Both the position numbers and the translations under genes were made by a program. Shown piece after piece: positions 1 to 8,706 of a stretch of 64,000 nt of DNA (within the stretch, counting starts at the first letter, position 1; the number at the start of each line of letters is the position of its first letter). This DNA is from Sphaerisporangium sp. TRM90804 (GTDB lineage: Bacteria > Actinomycetota > Actinomycetes > Streptosporangiales > Streptosporangiaceae). The stretch spans positions 1 through 64,000 of the forward strand of contig NZ_JARWAC010000019.1 in assembly GCF_029846175.1 (NCBI RefSeq). The letters are read 5' to 3'. The notes beneath the pieces were generated by a model, which saw only the letters and a program-made list of their open reading frames with translations, did no database searches and was not told where the DNA came from.

Positions 1-1203
1 CACCGGCTCCTGCACGAGCCCGCCCTCGGAAGGGTCGGCCTGACCAGCCTGATGCGCCGGATCCACGCCCTCACCCGAACCCAACACCGGCTCCCGCACG
101 GACGCCCCCTCGGAGGCGTCGGCCTGGTCGGCCTGGTGGGCGGGGTCGGCCGGGGAGGCGTCGGCCACGGCGACCGCCGGAACCGCCGCCACGGCGGGCG
201 CGGCGGTGGAGGGCGTGTCGTCGCCGGGGGAACCGTCACCGGGGGCATCGACGGAGAGCTTCTGGGCGGGTGACGCGGCCGTCTCGTCGTCGCCGGGCGC
301 GGCCTGCCATGCGGCGGCGGCCGCGGACTCCTCGGCGTCGGCCTGCTCGGCCTGGTGGGCGGGGTCGGCGGTGCCCGCGCCCAGCTGCGGGGCGACGAAC
401 TCCTCGGTGTCCTTGTCGCGGGTCAGCCACAGGTAGACCAGCGCGCCCACGAGGATGGCGAGCGACGTCCACTGGTTGAGCCGCATGCCGAGGATCTCGT
501 GGGCGGGGTCGACCCGCATGCCCTCGATCCAGAACCGGCCGATGCTGTAGCCCGCGACGTACACCGCGAACAGCCGGCCGTGACGCAGCGCGTACCTGCT
601 GCCCACCCAGATGAGCACGCCCGCGAGCACGAGGTTCCACAGCGACTCGTACAGGAAGGTGGGGTGGTAGGTGGCCACGCCGGGCACCGTGCCGGGACGC
701 CCCGGGTCGATCTCCAGGCCCCACGGGAGAGTGGTGGGGCCGCCGAACAACTCTTGGTTGAAGTAGTTGCCCCAGCGGCCGATCGCCTGGGCGACCGCGA
801 TGCCGGGCGCGACGGTGTCGGCGACCGCCGACAGCGAGATGCCGCGGCGCCGGCAGGCGATCCACACCCCGACGGCGCCGAGGGCGATCGCGCCCCAGAT
901 GCCCAGACCGCCGTGCCACACGTAGAGCACGTCGATGGGGCGGTTGGGGGCGTCGGGCCCGAAGTAGAGCTGCCAGTCGGTGATGACGTGGTAGAGACGC
1001 CCGCCTACCAGGCCGAACGGAACGGCCCAGACGGCGAGGTCGGTGATCGTGCCCGGCTCGCCGCCTCGGGCGCGCCAGCGGCGCTCCCCGATCCAGACGG
1101 CCGCGATGATGCCGAGCACGATGCAGAAGGCGTAGGCCCGCAAGGGGATGGGTCCGAGGTGCCAGACCCCTTCGGACGGGCTGGGTATCAAGGCCAGGGG
1201 CAT
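1..1203 (-). CDS. lgt: Prolipoprotein diacylglyceryl transferase (partial, continues past left edge)
   Basis: Lgt transfers diacylglycerol from phosphatidylglycerol to the lipobox cysteine of prolipoproteins in the cytoplasmic membrane. The ATG at 1203 opens a frame that stays open to base 1, so the C-terminus is missing. The Lgt signature GRWGNYFNQE is present, preceded by HGGLGIWG, among several hydrophobic segments. The catalytic core ends near residue 261 (LTRDKDTEEF). At least 140 further residues of acidic, Ala/Pro/Gly-rich low-complexity sequence follow, with repeated DPAHQA-QAD and EPV units; the basic Lgt enzyme does not need such a tail. It lies 11 bp after the DsbA-like gene and is probably cotranscribed with it. 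Family assignment is firm; the role of the tail is unknown. Confidence 0.95.
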   Translation of the reverse strand, partial: MPLALIPSPSEGVWHLGPIPLRAYAFCIVLGIIAAVWIGERRWRARGGEPGTITDLAVWAVPFGLVGGRLYHVITDWQLYFGPDAPNRPIDVLYVWHGGLGIWGAIALGAVGVWIACRRRGISLSAVADTVAPGIAVAQAIGRWGNYFNQELFGGPTTLPWGLEIDPGRPGTVPGVATYHPTFLYESLWNLVLAGVLIWVGSRYALRHGRLFAVYVAGYSIGRFWIEGMRVDPAHEILGMRLNQWTSLAILVGALVYLWLTRDKDTEEFVAPQLGAGTADPAHQAEQADAEESAAAAAWQAAPGDDETAASPAQKLSVDAPGDGSPGDDTPSTAAPAVAAVPAVAVADASPADPAHQADQADASEGASVREPVLGSGEGVDPAHQAGQADPSEGGLVQEPV

Positions 1204-1214
1204 GTCAGGTGACG

Positions 1215-1982
1215 TTACCGGTTCCCGGCCGGCTTCGCGGCATCAAGCACGGCCTGACGCAGGGCGGGAGGGCTGAAGGCGACGTTGTTGTCGACCTCCT
1301 TGCCGTCGAGCCGCAGCGTCGGGGTGCCCTGGGTGATGACGCCGGAGTCGAGCACCTTCTTGCTGTAGTCGGCCTGGGCCTTGGCGTTCTTCTGCGTGGT
1401 GACGCAGGACGCGAAGCCGGGGGCCGTGACGCCGGCCTCCTCGCCCCACTTCACGAGGTCGTCGACCTTGAAGCCCGGCGTGGTCTCGGAGGGCTGCCCC
1501 GCGAACAGCCTGTCGTGGTAGGCCATCCACTGCTTGCCGTCGGGCACGCACCGGGCCGCGGAGGCGGCGCGCAGGGAGTTCCCGCGCGTCGGCTCGTCGC
1601 TGAAGATGGTGATGGGGTGGTAGACCACCTTGGCCTGCCCCTCGGCCGCGAGGTTCTTCAGCGTCGGCGAGCTCACCTGCTCGAAGGCCTTGCAGGCGGG
1701 GCACTGGAAGTCCTCGTAGACCTCGATGAGCGGCTTCTGCACGCCGGGCCGGGCCATGACCACCGAGCCGTCGCTCTGGATGGTGATGGGCGCGAGCTGA
1801 CCGGTGGCCAGCTCGGACCTGCCGCTCTGGACGTACCACCAGCCACCGGCGACCACCGCGACCGCGACCACGCCCGCGACCAGGAGGGTGAGCAGGCGCC
1901 TGTGGCGCTGCTGCTTGCGCTCCTTCTCGCGTTCGGCCTTGATCCGCTCGCGCGCGGAGACGTCTCGCGCGGCCTTTCCCAT
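1215..1982 (-). CDS. Membrane-anchored DsbA/thioredoxin-like oxidoreductase
   Basis: A 255-residue protein with a very basic N-terminus, one membrane anchor at about residues 31-51 and an extracytoplasmic thioredoxin-fold domain. The redox motif CPAC is at 94-97 in the context EDFQCPACKAFE, and a cis-proline loop (GTPTLRL) lies near the C-terminus. This suits disulfide formation or isomerisation in exported proteins. The ATG at 1982 was chosen because AAGGAG lies 7-8 bp upstream and the basic MGKAARD start is typical of the family. An upstream ATG at 2057 overlaps the MauE stop as ATGA and is the alternative. The upstream MauE-like gene probably supplies electrons or assists maturation (inference). 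Confidence 0.9.
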   Translation of the reverse strand: MGKAARDVSARERIKAEREKERKQQRHRRLLTLLVAGVVAVAVVAGGWWYVQSGRSELATGQLAPITIQSDGSVVMARPGVQKPLIEVYEDFQCPACKAFEQVSSPTLKNLAAEGQAKVVYHPITIFSDEPTRGNSLRAASAARCVPDGKQWMAYHDRLFAGQPSETTPGFKVDDLVKWGEEAGVTAPGFASCVTTQKNAKAQADYSKKVLDSGVITQGTPTLRLDGKEVDNNVAFSPPALRQAVLDAAKPAGNR

Positions 1983-2053
1983 CACGCACACTCCTTCATT
2001 TCGGGCTTGGCGCCTCGCGGCTGCGGCGGTCGCCGTCACCGCCGAAAGCATGA

Positions 2054-2680
2054 TCATCTCCGAGGTTCGAACACGCCGCCACCGTCGCGGCTCGCGCCAC
2101 CGGGCGGTTCCTCGCCGTCGATTTCGCCGCCGGACGGTTCTTCGCCGTCGTCATCGTCGCCGGGCCACTCGCCGTCGACGGCACCCGCACGGCGGGGTTC
2201 GGCCACCAGGCCGAGCGCCCTGTCGAGCGACAGGCGCCCCGGGGAGAACCAGGCGATCCAGGCCCCCAGCAGGAACAACCCGCCGTCGCGGAGAATTTCC
2301 CACAGGTACTCGGGCTCGCGCCCGGCCGCGAGAGGGCCGCCGCCGCCGAAGCATCCGCAGTCGATGCGCAGACCACGCGCCCACGCCGAGGCGATGCCGA
2401 CCACGAAGGCCAGCATGAGAAGCGCGGAGACCACGCCCGCCGCGCGCGTGAGCAGCCCGACAACCAGCAACACCCCAACGACGATCTCGACGATCGGCAG
2501 GCCGTGACCCACCACGGAGGCGACCGGCGCCGGCAGCAGCTCGTAGGCCTCGACGGCCTGTACGGAGAGCGCCGGCGTGCCGATCTTGAGCCACCCGGCG
2601 GCGATCAGCACCCCGGCCACCACCAGCCGGGCGACGGTCGTCACCCAGGGTACCGCCGCGTGCGCGTAAAGCGACCTCAT
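2054..2680 (-). CDS. MauE/DoxX-like membrane protein
   Basis: A 208-residue integral membrane protein with four predicted helices (about 13-32, 53-77, 80-100 and 131-148), a CGCFG motif at 108-112, and a strongly acidic Gly/Glu/Asp tail from about residue 165. MauE-domain proteins of this kind are linked to disulfide chemistry, being needed for methylamine dehydrogenase maturation in methylotrophs. In actinobacteria the gene commonly precedes a DsbA-like gene, as here. The ATG at 2680 begins MRSLYAHAAV. A redox-relay role with the downstream thiol oxidoreductase is inferred from adjacency and the cysteine pair. Confidence 0.85.
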   Translation of the reverse strand: MRSLYAHAAVPWVTTVARLVVAGVLIAAGWLKIGTPALSVQAVEAYELLPAPVASVVGHGLPIVEIVVGVLLVVGLLTRAAGVVSALLMLAFVVGIASAWARGLRIDCGCFGGGGPLAAGREPEYLWEILRDGGLFLLGAWIAWFSPGRLSLDRALGLVAEPRRAGAVDGEWPGDDDDGEEPSGGEIDGEEPPGGASRDGGGVFEPRR

Positions 2681-3127
2681 CGGCGCGGCCTCCTCGAAGC
2701 CCTCGGCATCATGTCTCCTTCTCGGCGGCCCGGCCCGCCGGCCGACCGGCCTCGGCGCTTCCGCCGGGGCCCGTCACGTTTCCCATCCGCTCCCGCGGCA
2801 CGGCCGTCAAGCACGCGTGCCACGTGGGAAGGCTACCGATTGACCATCCCATCATGGCCGTGATAAGCGCCTGCTAAACGGTCATGGACATGGCACACCG
2901 TACCGCTTGACCTGCGAAAACATGAAATGTCCGCGAACGGAGCGGCACTGGAGCGCGGCCTGGACGCGCCGGCGCCCGGCGCGGCACCCAGGGTGCCCGG
3001 CCCGGGCCGCGGCAGGGTCCGGCGCGGACGCCGAAGGTGCCCGGCCTGTGTTCGGCGCGGACGCTCAGGGTGCCCGCCTGAATGTGACGGTGTCCGGCGC
3101 GGACGCGGCGGGCAGGGCCGCGCCGGG
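2681..3127. other. Intergenic stretch with repeats downstream of trpA
   Basis: This 447-bp gap between trpA and the MauE-like gene holds no convincing gene on either strand. The part next to trpA (about 2990-3127) is built of degenerate repeats, listed separately. The part next to the MauE-like gene (2681-2880) is less GC-rich and probably holds that operon's promoter, but I could not pick a clear -35/-10 pair on the minus strand. Confidence 0.5.
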
Positions 3128-3141
3128 TCAGGCGCGGACGC
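2991..3141. repeat. Degenerate direct repeats at the trpA 3' end
   Basis: The 11-mer GGCGCGGACGC occurs exactly at 3021, 3054, 3096 and 3131, a spacing of 33, 42 and 35 bp. A second word, GGTGCCCG, recurs at 2991, 3036 and about 3069. The copy at 3131 is part of the last codons and stop of trpA, so the array looks like a decayed duplication of the trpA 3' end or a minisatellite abutting it. No function is evident. Confidence 0.6.
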
Positions 3142-3922
3142 CGGTGGCCAGTTCGGCGGCGAGGGTGCGCACCGCGGCGAGGCCGGAGGCCTCGTCGGGG
3201 GCGTCGAGGATGCGGCGGATGAACGCCGAGCCCACGATGACGCCGTCGGCGTAGCCGGCCACCTCGGCGGCCTGGACGCCGGTGCCGACTCCGAGGCCCA
3301 CGCACACGGGCAGCCCGGTGTGCGGGCGGATGCGGCCGACCAGGCCCTCGGCGGCCGAGCTCACGCTCTTGCGGGCGCCGGTGACGCCCATCAGGGAGGC
3401 GGCGTAGACGAAGCCGGTGCAGCGGTCGACCACGGCCTTGATGCGGTCTTCGGTGGAGCTCGGCGCCGCCAGGAACACGGTGTCGATGCCGGCGGCGGCG
3501 CTGTGCTCGCACCACGGGCCGGCCTCTTCTGGCGTGAGGTCGGGCGTGATGGTGCCCGCGCCGCCGGCGTCGGCGAGCTCGCGGGCGAACCGCTCGGCGC
3601 CGTAGCGGTCGATCGGGTTCCAGTAGGTCATGACCAGCACCGCCGCGCCGGACCTGGCCACGCCCTCGACGGTGCGCATGACGTCGGCGATGCGGGTGCC
3701 GTTGGTCAGCGCGCGGTGGACGGCGTCCTGGATGGTGGGGCCGTCCATCAGCGGATCGGAGTAGGGCAGGCCGATCTCGATGACGTCGCACCCGGCCTCC
3801 ACCATCGCGGTGGCGGCGGCGACCGCGCCCTCCTTGGTGGGGAAGCCGGCCGGAAGGTAGCCGATGAGGGCGGCGCGCCGGTCGGCCCGCGCCTTCTCGA
3901 ACACCGTCTGAAGAGTCGTCAT
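3128..3922 (-). CDS. trpA: Tryptophan synthase alpha chain
   Basis: TrpA cleaves indole-3-glycerol phosphate to indole, which is channelled to TrpB. The 264-residue TIM barrel shows the catalytic pair in EIGLPYSDPLMDGP: with the ATG at 3922, Glu49 and Asp60 fall at the classical positions. That agreement and the typical MTTLQTVF start favour 3922; a GTG at 3943 would add seven residues. It is the last gene of trpC-trpB-trpA, 39 bp after trpB. Its final codons overlap the first unit of a repeat array. Confidence 0.96.
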   Translation of the reverse strand: MTTLQTVFEKARADRRAALIGYLPAGFPTKEGAVAAATAMVEAGCDVIEIGLPYSDPLMDGPTIQDAVHRALTNGTRIADVMRTVEGVARSGAAVLVMTYWNPIDRYGAERFARELADAGGAGTITPDLTPEEAGPWCEHSAAAGIDTVFLAAPSSTEDRIKAVVDRCTGFVYAASLMGVTGARKSVSSAAEGLVGRIRPHTGLPVCVGLGVGTGVQAAEVAGYADGVIVGSAFIRRILDAPDEASGLAAVRTLAAELATGVRA

Positions 3923-3961
3923 GTCAGGAAGTCCCGCTCCCACGTGCGCAGATGTAGAGCC

Positions 3962-5206
3962 CTACAGGTTGAAGTACTTCATGGCGGTGCCCATGTCCTT
4001 GTCGCCGCGGCCGGAGAGGTTGACCAGGATGGTCGCCTCGGGGCCGAGCTCGCGGCCGAGCTTGAGCGCGCCCGCCAGCGCGTGCGCCGACTCGATGGCC
4101 GGGATGATGCCCTCCGTGCGCGCGAGCAGGGAGAAGGACTCCATGGCCTCGGCGTCGGTGACGCCGTGGTAGGTGGCGCGGCCGGAGTCCTTCAGCCAGG
4201 CGTGCTCGGGGCCGACGCCTGGGTAGTCGAGGCCGGCCGAGATCGAGTGCGACTCGATGGTCTGGCCCTCGTCGTCCTGCAGGACGTAGGTGCGCGAGCC
4301 GTGCAGGACGCCGACCGAGCCCTCGGTGAGGGTGAGGGCGTGCTCGCCGGACTCGACGCCGTGGCCCCCGGCCTCGTAGCCGTGCAGCGCGACGCCGGGG
4401 TCGCCGATGAAGGCGTGGAAGACGCCGATGGCGTTGGACCCGCCGCCGACGGCCGCGGCCACGGCGTCGGGCAGGCGGCCGGTGAGCTCCACGACCTGGC
4501 GGCGCGCCTCGACGCCGATGATGCGGGCGAAGTCGCGCACCATCTCGGGGAACGGGTGCGGGCCGGCGACCGTGCCGAACAGGTAGTGCGTGGTGTCGAC
4601 GTTGGTCACCCAGTCGCGGAACGCCTCGTTGATGGCGTCCTTCAGGGTGCGGCTGCCGTTGGCGACCGGCACCACGGTGGCGCCGAGCAGCTTCATGCGG
4701 GCGACGTTGAGCGCCTGGCGCTCGCAGTCGACCTCGCCCATGTAGATGACGCACTCGAGGCCCATGAGCGCGCATGCGGTGGCGGTGGCGACGCCGTGCT
4801 GGCCGGCGCCGGTCTCGGCGATCACGCGCTTCTTGCCGAGGCGCTTGGTGAGCAGCGCCTGGCCCAGCACGTTGTTGATCTTGTGGGCGCCGGTGTGGGT
4901 GAGGTCTTCGCGCTTGAGCAGGATGCGCGCGCCGCCCGCGGACTCGGCGAACCGGGGCACGTCGGTGAGCGTGGTCGGCCGCCCGGCGTAGGTGCGCAGC
5001 AGGTGGTCGAACTCGCGCAGGAACGCGGGGTCGATCTTGGCCTCGGCGTAGGTCTTGGCGACCTCGTCGAGGGCGGGGATCAGCGCTTCGGGGACGAACC
5101 TGCCGCCGAAGGCGCCGAAGCGGCCGCGGATGTCGGGGTCGTCGCCCCCCACGCCGCCGCCGGCGAGGTCGGCCGCGGTGAGCAAGGTGCCTTCTGCGGT
5201 GGTCAC
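3962..5206 (-). CDS. trpB: Tryptophan synthase beta chain
   Basis: TrpB is the PLP enzyme that condenses indole with serine to give tryptophan, in an alpha2beta2 complex with TrpA. The 414-residue product has the PLP lysine at about residue 109 in HTGAHKINN, the downstream ETGAGQHG loop and the glycine-rich phosphate-binding GGGSNA segment. The ATG at 5206 overlaps the trpC stop by 4 bp (ATGA), which indicates translational coupling. Length and motifs are normal for the TrpB1 type. Confidence 0.97.
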   Translation of the reverse strand: MTTAEGTLLTAADLAGGGVGGDDPDIRGRFGAFGGRFVPEALIPALDEVAKTYAEAKIDPAFLREFDHLLRTYAGRPTTLTDVPRFAESAGGARILLKREDLTHTGAHKINNVLGQALLTKRLGKKRVIAETGAGQHGVATATACALMGLECVIYMGEVDCERQALNVARMKLLGATVVPVANGSRTLKDAINEAFRDWVTNVDTTHYLFGTVAGPHPFPEMVRDFARIIGVEARRQVVELTGRLPDAVAAAVGGGSNAIGVFHAFIGDPGVALHGYEAGGHGVESGEHALTLTEGSVGVLHGSRTYVLQDDEGQTIESHSISAGLDYPGVGPEHAWLKDSGRATYHGVTDAEAMESFSLLARTEGIIPAIESAHALAGALKLGRELGPEATILVNLSGRGDKDMGTAMKYFNL

Positions 5207-6027
5207 TGCTGCCTCTCGGGTCCGTTGTCGAGTCGGGATGCCGGGTGCGCGCCCGCGGTGACCAGGTCGACCACGGCGGCGCGGGGGTCCTTGCCGGTGA
5301 CCAGGCTCTCGCCCACCAGGACGGCGTCGGCGCCCGCGCGGGCGTAGGCGAGCAGGTCGTGCGGGCCGCGGACCCCGGATTCGGCGATCTTGATGACGCC
5401 GTCGGAGATCTTGGGTGCGAGCTTGGCGAAGATCTCGCGGTCGACCTCTAGGGTCTTGAGGCTCCGCGCGTTCACGCCGATGATCTTCGCACCGGCTTCC
5501 TGAGCCCGGTCGAGCTCCTCCTCAGTATGCACCTCGACCAGCGGCGCCAGGCCGATCGACTCGGCCCTCTCGATCAGCGAGACCAGGGCGTTCTGGTCGA
5601 GCGCGGCCACGATGAGCAGCGCGAGGTCGGCGCCGTGGGCCCGGGCCTCCCAGAGCTGGTAGGAGCTGACGACGAAGTCCTTGCGGAGGATGGGGATGTC
5701 GACGGCCGCGCGGACGGCGGCGAGATCGTCGAGGCTGCCGCCGAAACGGCGGCGCTCGGTCAGCACGCTGATGACGTGCGCGCCGCCCTCCTCGTAGTCG
5801 CTCGCGAGCGCGGCGGGGTCGGCGATGGCGGCGAGCGCCCCCTTGGACGGGCTGGAGCGCTTGACCTCGGCGATGACCGAGACCTTGTCGCCTCCGAGCG
5901 CGGCGTAGGCGTCCCTGACGGCGGGCGCGCGGCGGGCGCGGGTCTTGAGCTCCTCCAGCGGCACGGCGCTCTGCCGATCGGCGAGGTCGGCCCGCACGCC
6001 TTCCAGGATCTCGTCGAGCACGCTCAC
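5203..6027 (-). CDS. trpC: Indole-3-glycerol phosphate synthase
   Basis: TrpC catalyses ring closure of the CdRP intermediate to indole-3-glycerol phosphate. The 274-residue barrel contains [10 protein letters not shown] (Lys56 region), the LRKDFV lysine loop and ESGVRGPHD. The start is GTG at 6027, preceded by GAGGAG 5-6 bp upstream. It leads the trpCBA operon. The 175 bp between it and the DUF2752 gene hold no gene and no obvious attenuator with consecutive Trp codons. Confidence 0.96.
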   Translation of the reverse strand: MSVLDEILEGVRADLADRQSAVPLEELKTRARRAPAVRDAYAALGGDKVSVIAEVKRSSPSKGALAAIADPAALASDYEEGGAHVISVLTERRRFGGSLDDLAAVRAAVDIPILRKDFVVSSYQLWEARAHGADLALLIVAALDQNALVSLIERAESIGLAPLVEVHTEEELDRAQEAGAKIIGVNARSLKTLEVDREIFAKLAPKISDGVIKIAESGVRGPHDLLAYARAGADAVLVGESLVTGKDPRAAVVDLVTAGAHPASRLDNGPERQQ

Positions 6028-6202
6028 TTGATCTCCTCGCTTGGCTGGCTCACCCGATCAGCGCCCCTCCGGTCGACCGTGCCCGCGCGCGGCGGGCCCC
6101 GCCGTCCCGGCTTGTCGTTCGGGGCCGCGTCCTCTCCGGACCTTGCCCTGCCGATGGTATCGGGCTAATCCGCGTCACCTCGCCACAGGGTGCCGCTCGG
6201 GA

Positions 6203-6637
6203 TCACGGTGCGAGGAAGGCGCCGGACGGCAGGTTCCTCGCGACCCAGAAGACGACGATCAGCGCGAGCAGCCCGTAGAGCCAGCCCGGATGGGCCAGCG
6301 TCCTGCGCGCCGGCCGCCCCTGCCAGGCGCGCAGCGTCCACCGCCCCCACCAGAACAGCAGGAACGGGACCGTTCCCACGGTCAGGACGTTGAGCCCCAG
6401 CGCGGACGGGACGTCGCCGTGGGCCAGCGCGTGGATGGCCCGCAGCGTGCCGCATCCCGGGCAGTACAGCCCGGTGACGAACAGGAAAGGGCAGGGCGGA
6501 TAGTGCCCCGGCTCGCCGGGGTCGACCGCGCCGACGTAGGCGACCACCGCGGCCGCGAGCACGGCGGTGCCGAGCGGCGCGGCCAGGGCCCTGCCCCGTC
6601 GCGCGCCGCGTCCCCCGACCGGCTCCGCGCTCGCCAT
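6203..6637 (-). CDS. DUF2752 membrane protein
   Basis: A 144-residue membrane protein with hydrophobic segments at about 19-37, 79-97 and 119-133. It carries the DUF2752 hallmark CPGCGTLRA at 59-67, with another cysteine at 49. The family has no established function; the paired cysteines suggest a metal or redox site (inference). Its ATG at 6637 overlaps the stop of the upstream CD225-type gene, so the two are cotranslated. The frame continues far upstream of this ATG, but that part is only the shadow of the upstream gene. Confidence 0.85.
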   Translation of the reverse strand: MASAEPVGGRGARRGRALAAPLGTAVLAAAVVAYVGAVDPGEPGHYPPCPFLFVTGLYCPGCGTLRAIHALAHGDVPSALGLNVLTVGTVPFLLFWWGRWTLRAWQGRPARRTLAHPGWLYGLLALIVVFWVARNLPSGAFLAP

Positions 6638-7257
6638 CAATACTGGTCGTACTGGCTGTATCCGCTGGTGAAGGCGAGGGCGATGAGGGCGAAGTACGCC
6701 ACGATCAGCACCACCTCGACCACCAGGCCCCAGATCAGCGCCCGCTTCCACCAGAGCTTGGCCTCCTGCGACGCGACGGCGGCCCCCTGGTAGTCGCCGA
6801 CCGCCCATCGGGAGTTGACCTGCGAGGACTTGACGATGGACACGATGCCGAACGGCAGGCAGCAGAAGATCGTGGTCAGGATGGCGGGGACCAGGTGGTT
6901 GTCGGGCGCCGCCGGCGGGGCGCCGTACTGGCCCGGCCCGTACCCGTAGCCGCCCTGGGGCGGGTAGCCGCCCTGCCCGTAACCGCCGTCCTGCGGCCCG
7001 TAGCCCTGGCCGTAACCGCCGCCCTGGCCGTAACCGCCGCCCTGCCCGTAACCGGCGTCCCCGGGCTGCTGGCCGTAGCCGCCGCCCTGGCCGTACCCGG
7101 GCTCCTGGCCGCCCTGCCCGTAACCGCCCGGCCGGCCATGGCCGCCCTGGTCGCCGTACCCCCCCGAGGGCTGGCCGCCGCCCTGGTTCCCGTATCCCTC
7201 GCCCGACCGGCGAGGGTCGTCGCCCCCCGGCTCGCCGGGCTGATTCCCATAACTCAT
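6637..7257 (-). CDS. CD225/dispanin-like protein with Gly/Tyr/Gln-rich N-terminus
   Basis: A 206-residue protein. Residues 1-118 are a low-complexity stretch built from repeats such as GYGQGG. Two membrane segments follow at about 123-142 and 173-196, flanking KSSQVNSRWAVGDYQGA, which matches the CD225/dispanin pattern of two hydrophobic segments with a conserved intracellular loop. The ATG at 7257 has GGGAG 8 bp upstream; a longer frame from 7443 lacks such support. Dispanins alter membrane properties in eukaryotes, but the bacterial role is unknown. The aromatic-glycine region could favour self-association (inference). Confidence 0.85.
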   Translation of the reverse strand: MSYGNQPGEPGGDDPRRSGEGYGNQGGGQPSGGYGDQGGHGRPGGYGQGGQEPGYGQGGGYGQQPGDAGYGQGGGYGQGGGYGQGYGPQDGGYGQGGYPPQGGYGYGPGQYGAPPAAPDNHLVPAILTTIFCCLPFGIVSIVKSSQVNSRWAVGDYQGAAVASQEAKLWWKRALIWGLVVEVVLIVAYFALIALAFTSGYSQYDQY

Positions 7258-7497
7258 CGAGTTCTCCCGTGAGATCAATGTGCGCGGTGCGCTGCGGCAG
7301 CATAGCGACGCTGACCTACCGGACGGGCGGATGTTGTGGTTTGTGAGCAAACTCGTCACCGCCCGGTGTCCGCGCCCACGAGCCTGCCACCTCCGGGCCC
7401 GCGCCGGGGGCTCACACGCGTGGGCGCGGTGATCGGGCCGCACCGAAGGCGATCCGGGCGGGAGGGGGCCGTGGCCGCCGATCGGCCCCCGTAAGGC

Positions 7498-8175
7498 TCA
7501 GGCGCCGCGGGCCCCGCGCCCTTCGGCGCCGTCGGTGGGGTCGAGGCCCTGGTCGAGAGCGTCCCACAGGGCCCGCTCTGCCCGCCCGGGCCGCTCGGCG
7601 GCGGGCTCCTCGGGCTCCTCCCCCGCCTTCTTCGCGGCCCCGCCGGGACGGTCGTAACGGTCGGACATGCCCGGCCAGGCCGGGCCCCGCGCCACGGCCA
7701 GCGCGCCGGCGCACAGCAGGACCAGGCCGCCGGCCACGGCCAGCCCGGGCCAGACCCAGTCGACCGCCACGGCGACGTGGTCACCGCCGGACAGCGTGAC
7801 GCGCTCGCGGGCGGCGCCGGCCACCCGGCCGGCGGCGGCGCCCTGCCATACGGCCACGACGGCCGCCGCCCCGAAGAGCGCCAGCACCGCGCCGACGACC
7901 CTGCGCCACACGCCCCGGGAGGCCAGCACGGCGACCACGGAGGCGAGCGCGGCGAGCGCGAGCGGGCTCAGCACCGGCGCGAGGTCGCCCCCCGCCAGCG
8001 TCACCGGGGGCGTGCGCACGCCGCTCGGGCCGCCGGCGAACGAGGCCGTCGCCCAGGCGCGCCCGGCGGCGACCAGCAACAGCACCGCCCCGGCCGCGCT
8101 CGCGGCCACCCAGATCATCAGAGCCCGCCGCGAACCGGTGGCCGCCGGGCGCGCCGGGGCGCCCGCCGTCGTCAC
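7498..8175 (-). CDS. Trp-biosynthesis-associated membrane protein (TIGR02234 type)
   Basis: A 225-residue protein with four predicted membrane helices, a loop after the first helix (ASFAGGP...) and a charged cytoplasmic tail rich in Glu and Arg. Size, topology and position between hisI and the trp genes fit TIGR02234, a family found only beside actinobacterial trp genes. The GTG at 8175 was chosen because GGGAGG lies 5 bp before it; the longer frame from 8214 would run into hisI. Function is unknown. The trpE gene that often precedes this family in related genomes is absent here. Confidence 0.8.
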   Translation of the reverse strand: MTTAGAPARPAATGSRRALMIWVAASAAGAVLLLVAAGRAWATASFAGGPSGVRTPPVTLAGGDLAPVLSPLALAALASVVAVLASRGVWRRVVGAVLALFGAAAVVAVWQGAAAGRVAGAARERVTLSGGDHVAVAVDWVWPGLAVAGGLVLLCAGALAVARGPAWPGMSDRYDRPGGAAKKAGEEPEEPAAERPGRAERALWDALDQGLDPTDGAEGRGARGA

Positions 8176-8197
8176 CGGGCCCTCCCTGGCGGGCGCG

Positions 8198-8542
8198 TCA
8201 CGGCGCGACCTCAAGGACGTCGGCGTCGAAGCAGGTGCGGTCGCCGGTGTGGCAGGCGGCCCCCACCTGGTCGACCCGCAGCAGGATCGTGTCGGCGTCG
8301 CAGTCGAGGGCGACGTGCTTGACCCACTGGACGTGGCCGGAGGTCTCGCCCTTGACCCAGTAGGAGCGGCGGCTGCGCGACCAGTAGGTGGCGCGGCCGG
8401 TGGTCAGGGTGCGGTGCAGGGCCTCGTCGTCCATCCAGGCCAGCATCAGCACCTCGCCGGTGTCGTGCTGCTGGACGACCGCGGGCACCAGCCCGTCACG
8501 GTCGCGCTTGAGGCGGCCGGCGATCTTGGGATCGAGAGGCAT
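8198..8542 (-). CDS. hisI: Phosphoribosyl-AMP cyclohydrolase
   Basis: HisI opens the adenine ring of phosphoribosyl-AMP, the third step of histidine synthesis. The 114-residue product is a standalone cyclohydrolase without a HisE domain. It contains the metal-binding CDAD motif and the pair of cysteines in [11 protein letters not shown]. The ATG at 8542 (MPLDPKIAG) gives the usual length; upstream codons in frame are not family-like. It lies about 6 kb from the main his operon and immediately upstream of the Trp-associated membrane protein. Confidence 0.95.
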   Translation of the reverse strand: MPLDPKIAGRLKRDRDGLVPAVVQQHDTGEVLMLAWMDDEALHRTLTTGRATYWSRSRRSYWVKGETSGHVQWVKHVALDCDADTILLRVDQVGAACHTGDRTCFDADVLEVAP

Positions 8543-8706
8543 GGGGCAATTCTGCCGCACGGGGGCGCCGGGGCCGGTCACCGCGGGGGTGCGCCGGGTG
8601 GTCGCCGCCGGTCGAGCAACATCGCGCAACATCCGGGGATGATGAGATTTCCTCACGCTACGGTCCTGGTGTCGGAGGACACCCCCAACCGGAAGGGTCA
8701 CCCCCC

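Noticed and set aside
2843-2876. TTGACC followed by TAAGCG on the plus strand, as a promoter
   Set aside because: No plus-strand gene follows; downstream is the trpA repeat region and the antisense of trpA.
2927-5347. An 806-codon open frame on the plus strand over the trp genes
   Set aside because: It is antisense to trpA/trpB/trpC, with low-complexity Gly/Ala/Val/Arg composition. Such frames arise from the third-position GC of the real genes and recur over nearly every gene here.
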